Assembly (NCBI RefSeq): GCF_028769735.1
Contig: NC_088170.1
Span: forward strand, 51,307,585 to 51,371,584
Length of the DNA stretch: 64,000 nucleotides
Origin: Zonotrichia leucophrys gambelii
Taxonomy: Eukaryota > Chordata > Aves > Passeriformes > Passerellidae
Direction: 5' to 3'
The notes under the pieces were generated by a model that saw only the letters and a list, made by a program, of their open reading frames with translations, ran no database searches and was not told the DNA's origin. A program made the position numbers and the translations under genes. Positions 47,727 to 58,777 of this stretch are shown here, piece after piece (positions within the stretch are counted from its first letter, which is position 1; every line of letters begins with the position of its first letter).

Positions 47727-47781
47727 GCTGGTGTAAATCAGTGGAATTGAATTCACTGTCAACCTCACTATTTACACCAGC
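47727..47781. repeat. Inverted repeat with 12-bp perfect arms, possible ancient transposon remnant
   Basis: The arm gctggtgtaaat (47727-47738) is matched exactly by atttacaccagc at 47770-47781, with a 31-bp interior. The interior itself is partly symmetric around gaattgaattc. The words gtgtaaat and tttacacc recall an old amniote repeat, but I cannot name it with certainty. Confidence 0.55.
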
Positions 47782-50700
47782 TGAATCTCTATCCCATAGA
47801 CTTTACTAATGTGACATCTTTATGTATATGCACGGTAATTGCAACTAGAGCACAATTCTGGAAAGTCTTCTATGCATGACATTGCCAATGAACTCAAAAT
47901 CATCTCTGCATGAGTAAGGCTTCCCAAATGAGAGGCTTAATTACTATTTTAACCAATCTATTTATTTTTAATTATTGAATAATTTCTGTAAGGACAAATA
48001 ATATTGGGAACAAGCGTGTTGCCATTTGTTTTCACAGCTGATTTTCTCCAGATAGGAATCAAAATAGATTTGGATGGAAATGGAAAAAAATTAGCTTAAT
48101 ATTTTCTAGGTACAGCTTGTCATGCAGAGATATTAATATATCTTATTGAAGCTGCTACACCAGGGTTAATCTGATAAAGCTCTCAAGATGAGCAAGCTCT
48201 TTATCCTGTTGACACATAGCATTAAGTCTGTGACCACATCCTGCTTCTGCCAGCTACGTGGGAACTATTGCTGAGGCTCAGAGTACCACTAAGGATGATA
48301 TCACTGAAGAACTTAGCTGTGCTAGTCAGCTGAGCAAGAGACTAACATAAAGAAAGGAAAATAAGTAAAGATATTGTGCTAATCAGAAGAAGGAGTTTCC
48401 ATTCCCTGATGAAAAAATTCAACAACTGATTTTACCTCCTTCCTCCTTTCTTTTGTAAGTGTTGTGGCTGTAAATGTTGGACCAAGCATAAGCATAATTT
48501 GAAACTATAAGAAGAATTTATTAAATGAGAAGTGGCGCTAAATAATGCGTGTGCCTATTCCTAGAATATCTAGTGATCTTCAGAACACAACAATTTGGCA
48601 AGTATTGAACTGATATTTGTTACTGTACGATGCTTTCATCTCATCATTGTGTTCCATGGAAAATTCATTAACACTGAAAGGTGACTTCTGGAAAGGCTCA
48701 AAGAAAAGAGAAATTTATTTTTGACTCTTTATTACAATTTCCCAAAAATTTACATTTAATTTTTTCACAGAATTAGCAAAACTTAAATTTAGTTAAACCT
48801 TAGGGTTCGTATAAGAGTTTAAATTTGTGCTTTATGAATAATGATGAAGCACAGCATTTGGGTGGTATGACCATATTCCCATGTGAAGTCTGCGTGAGAT
48901 TTTGTTCTTGTTGGCTTCAGTGCTGCAGGATGTAGCATATGGAATTCATAATAAGTGCTGCATTTTTATGTCTTGAAACTGTCTGAGAGAATGACTGATT
49001 TTCAGTGTTCAAAGTAAAACAAAAAAAAATTCTTTCTTGAATAATTATTATAACTTCAATAACAATTGCTTATCTTTTCCAATTAATATGAATTTATGAA
49101 CATCAACCTAAATATATACATATATTATTTTTCACCAACATAAAGAAAATATGTAATTTATATAAAGATATAAATTTAGATAGAAGCAAAATAAAACTAA
49201 TAATTGAATGCAAAAATACCTGTAATGCAGGTAACTTCTGTGATAGGGAAGGCCAGTGAGTGGCACAATGCCTATATAATGGCACAAAATTAAATAAGGA
49301 CCCACTAAGGCTGTGTGTCAAATGTGACTGTAAGTATTTTTATGATTTATGCATATATTTGCTTTTATATTCATTAGGATTTTCCTTCCATGGTAGATTT
49401 TGGAAGAGATTTACAAAATTTAGTCATATGGAGTATAAAATATTTCTTCCGGTACGCAAATTTAAGAACCTTTTCTGTCAGTTTCGCTGGACATAATACA
49501 ATGAGAAAGGTTGATGCCAGAATATCTCATCATAACAACATGCATTGTTTTGTTTATTCTGTCAAGTTCTTAGTCTAAGCTAATCATGAGCCATTTCTGC
49601 CTCTTATAATGCTTCAATCTCTTAGTACATCTTGACATTTTTTCATTACTGTAGACAGTCATCATCCCTGTATACAATGAATTTGAATTTGTGGACTAGG
49701 CAATGGTTAAGTAGCCCTTCTGGTTACACAACACCCAAGGGCTGCTGCTGTTGCTCCCCAGTGGGACTTGCCCATGGACTGAATTGTTTTTCCAGCTGGT
49801 CGGGGTGTGGAGGGAGTGAATTATGGAAACCTCACATTTAGCAATTTAGGCCAAATTGCTGTTCTGGTTGTTTGGGGCTGAAGTGCAAAACAGTGCACCA
49901 TGCAATGAGTGTCTCTCCAACAGGAAGAGGCAGAAATCAATAAAGATTTTTTGGGTGCTTTATGTTTGGTGGGCAGATGTTTCCTTGGATTTCTCAGAGT
50001 CACAACTGTCCATTGACTAGAGAGCAAACTAGGGCATTGACTCAAAATCAAGTCTGCAGAAGCCATGGAGATGTAAGTCAGTGGATTTGTTAGATGAGTG
50101 AAATCCCATGTTATGCTTTATTCTTCTCATTCTTGCTGATATCTTCCTGATGGTTAAGTTTCCTCACCATCACCTATTGAAATCTATGCAACACCACTAT
50201 ATTGTGTAAGAAAAGGTATTACTTAAAATAAATTAAATTTCTGTGGTGTGTAGACTAGTACTAATAATCAAGGTGCATCATGTAGACCACTGGACAATTA
50301 AAATCCACAAAAAAATTATCTTAAAGTGACATTAAATTAAAATTAGGTAACATAGAAATAACAAGTCATTTTATTCTATTAGATAACATGAAGTTAAAAA
50401 TAAAGGTGAGCTATGTAATTAAACAGAGGTTTTATTCCATTTTAAAAGTTAGGAAAGAAAAGATGCAGTTGAATAAACATTTTAATCCTGCAAATACAAG
50501 GCTGATGACAAGGACATGCAGTTTGTGTTTATTTTGTCTTGTAAATGGCTTTGTTCCTCTCCATTAACTTTGAAGGGACCATGAGCAATCCATTGCTAAA
50601 GACAGAAAATATGAATGTATAATTTCAGAAAAAAACCCATATATTTTTCATATTTTTCAACATTTTCCTTAAAAAGCCCTTTTTGTACTATTGGCACCAC

Positions 50701-52625
50701 AATTTACACTGAATTAATGAACCTGAAGCCACATTTCTTTTTCCCATTGTTGCCTTGTCATCCTAAAGTTTGTTTGTTTAAGAAATGAACATAGAGAAAT
50801 GGAAAAAAAAAAATGAGGGAAAACATGTAATGTATGAATGAACTCTGTATACCTTAGTGAAGATGCAAAATGCATTATTACTAACCCCAAAATAAAAGAA
50901 ACATAGCCCACTTAAAAAAAAAAAAAAAGAGATGTCAGTTTAATTCTTCTGAAAATGTTAACATTAGAACCCTTGATAAAGATACAAAAGTCTATGGAGC
51001 TCATCAACAGATCACAAAATTGGCAGCAAATAATACAATACAAACAGAATATTTGTAATGTAACAATTTGAAGAATAACATGGAAATTTAATTTTCTTTA
51101 TAAATAATTCTTTTTATTTGATGTTAAGGAACTGTGTGTTTACTCTGTAAGAAAGTAAAGTTGTACCTCACTCACTTGATTTTAGTACAGATTTTGTGAG
51201 CTAAAACAAAGAACTGGAAGGGAGGGAGATTAAAGGCAAAATAAAGTCCATTTGTCTGCAAATTATTAAACACAGATGGGAAACTCCTGCACAAAAACAG
51301 ATGGCTAGCAACTACAAAAAAATTAGCATATAGACAGTCATAACTGAATTCAATTAAATGGGAATCTAGATATTAATTAGGATTGAAAAGCAACATCATA
51401 AGCAGAAAAAATTGAATATTTCTAGAGCATAGGGAAGTCTGATTACAGGGGAGGATCTGTTGACATTTACATTATGTCTTCACACACTAATAATTCTATG
51501 TCACATGAAGCTCTACAGTGGAGAGTAACACATTTTGTGTATGCTTTGCACAAAGGTCAGTTCCAATCTACTACCTCAGAGTGGGAATTGGCCTAAGAGA
51601 TGAAATAATAAAGATTTTTCTTTTCCCTGGATACTGCTTAGTTTTCAAATGTATTTCTAAGGTTATTTTGAGTGCATTGGTAAGCATTCTAAAATACTAA
51701 TGTATTTCCAAAAATAGATAGATTTTCTGTCTGAAAAAGGGTTTCCTCTTTGAACAGAAGGGTCATTGCTGTTATACTTTAAAAGTACTTCCTTTCTGTA
51801 GAGAATGGGACATTCTGATTGAAAAAACTTCTGTGCAGACTGTAGAGACTTAGACTAGGGTCAAGAACAAGTAGTTGTGCTTCTGTACATTAAATTGGAC
51901 ATGGGAAATAGTTTTTCCAAGAGCAGAAATGTAAGACCAAATTCCAAAGCAGAAGTTATGTTTTGCCTTTATAAATTTCCTGTAGTTTACGTTGAATTAA
52001 TTTCTTAATTTTCACTATCATTTTCTGCTAGAAGTTGTAACCCCAAGATGCTGTAATATATTATCATTGCTCACAGCTGTCCATAAGCTTTGTATTAAGT
52101 TTCTGACTCCTCAGTTAAAGCTTGTCAGGTCTGAGCCTTGTTTTACTGGACTTAGGCATGAGAACAATCTTATTAACCAAGTGCCTATATCTAACTTGTT
52201 CTGCTTGGTTTTGTTTGTTTCTGGTTTTTTAGTTTTTTTTTTTTTTAATCCTTTTGTGGTGACAAATGTAGTTTTGTGTATTAGATATTTTTCATATTCT
52301 AAGCAACTAAAGTGAAAACTTTTTTACTGCCCTTTTATGTGAAGAGATCTGAGCAAAAGAATGGTGCTGGAGCTGAACACTTGTTTCCATTTCTTAAGCC
52401 TTTCACACTCCACTCTTCGTTCTTAATGTAGAGAAAATGGAGAGGTCTTTCCTACAGTAACTTGTTTTCTCTCTCTATTTCTTCTGAGCAAAACCGAATT
52501 TATTTGATTATTTAGCTAAGTATTTACTTCTTAATCAAGCCATATTTTGTGATATTCTTACAAAATATTTGTAGCTGATTTTACTCATTTTACAGGCCCC
52601 AGATAGACCCATTGTATCCATATTC

Positions 52626-52673
52626 TATATTTATTTTTATTTATTTATATTTATTTAAAATATATATAAATAT
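52626..52673. repeat. (TATTT)n / AT microsatellite
   Basis: Repeated tattta words pass into a tatata run. It lies immediately before the hairpin at 52687. Confidence 0.85.
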
Positions 52674-52686
52674 CTTTTAAATTGCA

Positions 52687-52718
52687 TTAAAGAAATGCAA
52701 TTTTTTGCATTTCTTTAA
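52687..52718. repeat. Perfect 14-bp hairpin with TTTT loop
   Basis: The arm ttaaagaaatgcaa (52687-52700), four T, then the exact reverse complement (52705-52718). Confidence 0.95.
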
Positions 52719-52905
52719 AAAAATCTGTTGGAGAAGCAAGTGTCACTTTGGAGCTTGCAGTAGGCAAAGTAGGGCAACATGCCTTGCCCTGGATTTGTAT
52801 AAAAGTTAAGCTGGGAAAAAAAGTGTTGTCTTTGCTGAGTTTGAATGACACATGAAAGGCACTAGTAAAAAGAAGGAGAATCCTTCTTTATATACCTGCA
52901 GTCTT

Positions 52906-52951
52906 CATATACATATACATATATGCATGTGTGTGTATATATATATATATA
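52906..52951. repeat. CATATA / TGTG / TATA microsatellite
   Basis: Three catata units lead into a gtgtgtg run and then a pure (TA)n run of about nine units. Confidence 0.9.
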
Positions 52952-53867
52952 AAGAAAAATTTGAAAACGAAATATAAAATAAATGCCTGGGAACATCAGT
53001 TTGGCCATATAGGGAAAAAAGGACCATATTTTTACATTTCACATAAGTTTTTTTCTTCAAATTACATTGCTTACCAAGATATGTTACTCTGCAGCAATCC
53101 TAGTGCAGTTATCAGAAACTGCTGCTCATGTATATTTGTTTGTTTGAGCTAATGTTTCTTATATGCTAGCCATAAAGCAAAAAAAAATGCATTAATTTCA
53201 TCATCAGCAAGTATGGAAGTCAATAGAATATCAATATATAATTTCTCTAAAACATATTTTTTTGCAGATAATAAAAGCCTGTGAAAATTCAAATAGGAGG
53301 GAAATGAGAAAAAAAACCCATATATGGAAAAGAGGAATGTCTTTTAAGATCATATTCAATGTGGTATATTGTGCATACATAGGGCCCTGTTCTTAATATC
53401 TTCTAAATGCCAAAAAAAGAGTAACATCATCATTCTTGGTTTTGTTTTTTTTTTTTTTGAGTTTCTTTTTACTACTTCTCTGTAGGACATCTCTTTTAAA
53501 ATACTTAGCAGTGATCTTTCTGGTTCTGTGATAATTTCTTTTAAAAAAGATTTAAAATGGTTATCTTCTTGGAAATTATGATTTAGATATGCTTATATAT
53601 TTTTTAAAATCACTTATTTCCATGCTTTCATTTTTACTGTCATTTATTTTGGCCACACTCTTTCTAAAATTACCTCTAATTTGCTGTAAATTGCATTCTA
53701 ACCTGAACTGTCTGAGCCCATTTGAATTCATTTCTATATTCCTTTGAAATGGGACTTTTCCTTTCAGAAAATATTTGAATACATTTAAAGACCTTGTTTG
53801 AATACAGTAATTTTTATAGTAGAAAGATGTAATAGGAATCAGAAAATAAATGGACCATGAAATTCTA

Positions 53868-53899
53868 GGGGTGAGGGGATGGGAGGGGAGGGAAGGGGG
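53868..53899 (+). other. G-quadruplex-forming motif
   Basis: Six runs of three to five G, separated by loops of one to three bases, lie within 32 bp on the forward strand (runs at 53868, 53874, 53881, 53885, 53890 and 53895). This far exceeds the usual four-run criterion and stands in AT-rich DNA. There is no C on the forward strand in the tract, so it is also a polypurine tract. Confidence 0.85.
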
Positions 53900-54362
53900 A
53901 AAATGGCATTAGGTCTTTTCTTTGAAAATAAGAAAGAGTATTAGTTGTTACTATTTTTTTTCCACCTCAAGAAATTATACAATTTTTATGTACAAAACTC
54001 CTACATTTAGTTTTTAATAAGGGCCTGGGTAGTTTTATGGCCCAGGTTGAAATATTAATGCATTGAAATGTTAATTTATTGCAGCTGTAGAAGATAGATA
54101 GATGGTGTTTTCTTACAGCTAAACTATGTCTGTTTTAAGAGGTTGACTTAGCAGTAGGGAATTATGATGCTAAGAAAACTTTCAGATTAATTTGCTTGTA
54201 TGCTCTGATTTTATTTTCATATTCATATATGTAGAAAATTCAGTAAAAATCATCTATCAGACAGCATGTATATAGTCAAAAATTTTAAGTAGTAGTCAGT
54301 GCATCCTCCCACCTGAGGTAAAAAAGGTCACAAATAAAGAAAGATAAACTTGGAACTGTAGG

Positions 54363-54398
54363 TTACCCTGAGTAATTACCCTGAGTAATAACCCTGAG
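54363..54398. repeat. 13-bp tandem repeat, about 2.8 copies
   Basis: The unit ttaccctgagtaa occurs exactly at 54363-54375 and 54376-54388. A third partial unit (taaccctgag) follows at 54389-54398. Confidence 0.9.
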
Positions 54399-54632
54399 AA
54401 AAGAATGAAGACTACCAAATTACAAACAGATACACCAAACAAAGAACTCAAGAAAGCTGGTCAACATTTTGTGATCTATATTACTTTGATGTAGTGCTTG
54501 CTATGCTAAATTAGCCTGATGTTAGCGTTCTTTGAATCTGAAAGACATGGATAGAGCAGCACTATCAGTTACCTCTACCAGCACTGCTTTGGTGCTACCA
54601 ATCTACACTGGAAGGAGTGATATTTTCTTACA

Positions 54633-54923
54633 TGTTCTCATCTTATTGCAGGGGCTCCATACTGTTGTCTCCTTATTGCAAAAGATTCATACCTTCGTGG
54701 TGTTTCTCACGGGCACCTCCTCAGAACACTGACTCTTTCTTCTTCACGAGGTGGCTGACTCCAAATCCCTTCTCAACCAGCCACCCCAGTCTTTGCTTAC
54801 AGCTGTGGCCTGTTAAAGTCAGGTCTGTTTCTAATCTTTGGCCCAGCTGCAACTCCTTAGGGGTAGGATAACTTTTCTACACTATCTTTATTTTCCTATA
54901 GTCTCTCCCCCTGCTCTTACACA
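54633..54923 (-). mobile_element. Solo LTR, family B, copy 2 (promoter segment deleted)
   Basis: A 291-bp reverse-strand copy of the LTR at 29845-30158. Read in reverse it starts tgtgtaagag (54923) and ends gagaaca (54633). Conserved blocks include aaggagttgcagctggg, aaagattag, ctttaacaggc and gcaataaggagacaacag. Compared with copy 1, about 20 bp spanning the CCAAT-to-TATA interval is missing: after gctgta the sequence passes straight to tggggtggctgg. This copy therefore lacks a recognisable core promoter. The 66- and 84-codon forward frames over it are antisense to the LTR and not genes. Confidence 0.8.
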
Positions 54924-56120
54924 GTTTCCAATTTATGTGAAGAACACCAACAAACTGTTTTTATTCATTACTTGAGCGTCTCTCAACACAAAACACTGTA
55001 TTCCAAATGAACTCTGGTAAAAAGTTTTCAAATAAAGCCTGAAGAACACGCTATTGTATGGGCAGTATGAGAGAGTCAGTACAGACACAGGGACAAGTGG
55101 GAGACTCATGAGATGCAAGCTGCGGAATGCAATGACAGTGTCCTCATGAGTTCCCTCATCGGATGCTGAGATAAACCCCTCCTCACAGAAATCACTGCAC
55201 CCCTTACTACACTCAGAGCAGCCTTTCCTCATTTAAAGGACTGCCTCCATTCTGCTCCTGTTTCCCTCAGGCAGGTTTCTCCTTTCATTTCCTTTGTGTC
55301 AATCTCCTGTTCCTTACATTCCTCCAGTGAATTGGGAGAAGAGTGGCAAGGCAGGACACAAGAGATACAGCCCAGCAAACTCAGTCTTCTTTTTACTCCT
55401 GTTCTAAGGAAATTTCACCCAAGAACTTGAGGCTTGAATACGAAGGTATAATATAAAACCAAGTGGCAAACAGCATGAAAAGGAAGGAGAGGTGCTACAT
55501 GGCTGGGAGGAGATGTGGGAGATGGGAGGCTCTGCAGGACGCTGATAAAAATTCAGGAGGCCTCACAACAGAGATGAAATTTCAGGAATTTCAGTTTGTC
55601 TTAAACTGATTGAACCCTTCCTTCACATTTAGGAAATGATTATGTGTTGGATGATTTCAGCAATAAAGAAGTTTAATTGAATGGCCTGAGGGGGTAAGCA
55701 TAAGAGCTTTTTGCTTGCATAAAGTTTTTCTGCCTGTTTCATGAAAACAAGATCAGTTTTAAAGAAGCTTCAGACACATCAGGCTGAAAACAAAGTAGTA
55801 AAACTAAGCAACACAATGGAGTTCAGTTCTCACGGTTTTGGGGCTATTAAAGGATAATATTGTGTGGGAATGGAGCAGGAATAGGCAGCTTTTAGTGGTG
55901 CATTTTAATGCCTGGATAAAAGCCTCAGCAGAGCATGTGCTCTGAGGTTAACTCCCAAGTTTTCAAGTGCTGGCCATTGATGCTTTAATCAGAGAGTTGT
56001 AGTGGATGAGGATACTAAGTACAGGTTTTTTAGCTGTGAATAAATTACCTGTGGTTTTTTTCCAAAAATTATTGACTGCAAGAAGTAAAAATACTAAATA
56101 GGATTTTATATGTATTTTAG

Positions 56121-56159
56121 GTTGTTTGGTTTTTGTTTTGTTTTGTTTTTTTTTTTTTT
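56121..56159. repeat. GTTTT-rich and poly(T) tract
   Basis: Several gttttt words precede 14 T at 56146-56159. Confidence 0.9.
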
Positions 56160-56542
56160 AACAGAAGGATAAAACCCAGTTTATTTTCCTAGCGCCAGAA
56201 TGGATTCAACTAAAATCTCCAATTAATCTCAAAAGGAAGATTAAGCCCTTTGTACTCAGTGGTTTTCTAACAGAATCACAAGCACAATGAAGACTAATTG
56301 TCTGGTTAAGTTGCCATAGATTTTTCAGTGAGAGGCTTGGTAGACATCTGAAGCTTAAAGATTCTAGACTGATGAGAAAGAATTTTAAAATGGTTTTATT
56401 CTGCATTTTTATGAAGTTTATTCCTAAATTCCTAAATTAGTATTTTTAAAATTTCTGATAATTTCCTTATATAGCTATAATGATCAATAATGTAATATCC
56501 CGTCTGTAATATATGTCTGTAATTTCAAAACAGGTTTGTACC

Positions 56543-56562
56543 AACTTCATTATAATGAAGTT
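56543..56562. repeat. Perfect 20-bp palindrome
   Basis: The sequence aacttcattataatgaagtt equals its own reverse complement with no spacer. Confidence 0.95.
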
Positions 56563-56667
56563 TGAAAATAGATTTTAAACAGTAGAACTTTTTAAAGACA
56601 AGCTAACAAAATAGAAGTTTATCATTGTTACTGACAAATTGCCATATTTTGGTATAAATGTATTTAC

Positions 56668-56687
56668 ATTTTCTCAAATGAGAAAAT
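56668..56687. repeat. Perfect 9-bp inverted repeat, 2-nt spacer
   Basis: The arm attttctca (56668-56676) is matched by tgagaaaat at 56679-56687, about 105 bp after the 20-bp palindrome. Confidence 0.95.
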
Positions 56688-58756
56688 TTTTTATTTTTTG
56701 ATCAAATGAAAAAAAAAAGGAATTTTGTGAGTTTTTCTGTTTTGGGTTTTGTTGTGGAGGGGGTTGTTTATTGTTGTTTTTTCTAATTACACTGGTGTTT
56801 TTAATGTCATTCTATCTTATATTTACATGAAGATGAATGGCATGCAAATACTGAAAGTAGTGCATTGCTCTTACAAGGGTTAGTTGTGGGTGTACTGACA
56901 GTACCTTGAAAACTCCTCGGTTTTCAATGACTGCCAGAAGAGGTAAATCTTGCAGTTCTGGGCCAGGCCATATTTCAGAGTCAGAATGCAACATCTCAGG
57001 CTGTCCTGAAAGGGAGATCATTATCAGCTTCAGCTCCTGCTCCCTTCATGGGCACCAGGGGACATGCATTTCATCTGAAGGTGGGAAGTACTTGAGTTCA
57101 GATGTAGCTTTTTATCCCACAGACAGATAAAAAGATTTTTCTTCGAAGGTAGAGTGTGTTATTTTGGCAGAAAAGTTTTCTGTTTTACAGAAATTGCTTT
57201 TAGGCAGTTGTTGCAGACATGGGATGTCAAAACAGCAGAATATTGATGAGTTTGCACTGTCAGAGACAAAGGTACTAGAATTTTGTATGAGCTTATGAGT
57301 CTTCAAAGGTAAATGATCTTGCCTTCCTTATGGGTTCCACATTTTACTTGGTGCATGCCTAGTGCTTCATAAGGATGTGTGGCAGCCAGGGCAGTTCTTC
57401 ATGAAAGGTTTTGACAGTTTTCTCTGTTCAGCTTTACATCTGAAGTTTAAATGCATTTTTCTTCAAGTATCGGACCTATATGGTGTGCCCATTTTAAAAT
57501 TTATTTTTCAAGTAAAACAGTTTTGTAAAATTTATGTGGATAGCAGTCCTATTTGTAATGTATAATCTGCTTGAATTGCCATGAAAACTATTCTTCCATA
57601 AATGATGAGCTAGGCAGAGAGAAAAGCATGCACCCTATTGTTTTGGGAAAATAGCTAATTTCAGCTGTTTGCTATCTAGTGGTTTGAATTGCATCATTGT
57701 TTTTCTTTACAGTGCTTTGAAACATCAACCCTAGCAATGCTCCTGTGGAGAGAAGTAGAATAAAATTATATGGGCCAAAGCCTCTGAATTTTCAGTCTAC
57801 TGTAGCATATTATGAAGCAATGTTTACAGGTAGATGCCAGTTTGTATTTTTTTTGATGCAAATTTTGAAAGCCATCAATTGAATGCTCACATTATTGTGT
57901 CTTTTTTTATTTGATTCTATCACAGAATTTAAATATTCAATATCAACATTTGTTGGAAAAAATTAAGCCTCAAACAAAGTTAAATATTCAAAAGAAATTA
58001 TCAAAAAAATTAAGATTAGTGAAAACTAGTTTCTTCACATTATGCCCATACTGACCAATTTAGTAAATTAATCAAGATTTCAGGACAGATCCAAGCATCA
58101 ATCTGAAACTAGTAATACAGTGATGAAATTTGGACACACGGTCATGTTGGTATTCCTAGAATGAGTTGTTCAAAATTCTCTCTACTAATGAACTAGTTAT
58201 AGCTAGAACTATAGGAATGTGCAAGAAAACAGGGAAAAAACACCTGCAGAATCTAACAGGGAAAAGATTTGGAAGAACCTTCAAAGAGAAATCACAGATT
58301 TTTGTCAATTTGGGGAAGAGAGGACAAGAGGAAATAACTCTCTAGGATATTTTTAACAGGCATTTGTAGAAGATTTTATACTTCATGTGCAGAAGGACTG
58401 TAGTAGTTGCTGTACAGTGGTATTAATTTAAAACACACTTGTCAGAGCTTGTGAGGACTTGGTATTTAGCTGATAGTAAATTGGTTTAATGGTCAGTGAT
58501 GGAGCTTACAATCAGTTTACACCAGGCAGCAAGTTTTTAACTGGGTTGTTCTAAAGAGTCTCATACAGCTGTGGGCTGAGGGGTCAGGACTGCTCTCTGG
58601 GTAGTCATAAAACTTCCTGAGAGATTTTTTGGTGACTGTTTTATTCCTTGAGATTATAGAAGATTCCTTGAGCAGTTAAGAATGGATAAAATCCTTAGCA
58701 TCATGTAAATGAGGCAAATGAAATTTTCCAGAAGCCTGTATTATAAGGATATTTTC

Positions 58757-58777
58757 TTTTTTTTTTTTTTTTTTTTT
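58757..58777. repeat. Poly(T) run, 21 bases
   Basis: An uninterrupted T run, the longest homopolymer in the window. No retrocopied gene or SINE is recognisable next to it on either side. Confidence 0.95.

Larger units (their letters stand above)
47231..54632. other. Non-coding AT-rich unique DNA with simple repeats
   Basis: No gene recognised. Notable items are a decayed inverted-repeat element at 47727-47781, a 15-base A run at 50914-50928, ATTT and TA/TG microsatellites at 52626-52673 and 52906-52951, a perfect 14-bp hairpin at 52687-52718, a 14-base T run at 53445-53458, a G-quadruplex motif at 53868-53899, a GATA triplet at 54092-54104 and a 13-bp tandem repeat at 54363-54398. Confidence 0.6.

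Noticed and set aside
54363..54398. CRISPR-like repeat array
   Set aside because: The 13-bp units are directly adjacent with no spacers, in a vertebrate-type sequence; it is a tiny tandem repeat.
58757..58777. Poly(T) run as the tail of a reverse-inserted processed pseudogene or SINE
   Set aside because: I could not recognise a gene-derived body or a target-site duplication on either side.
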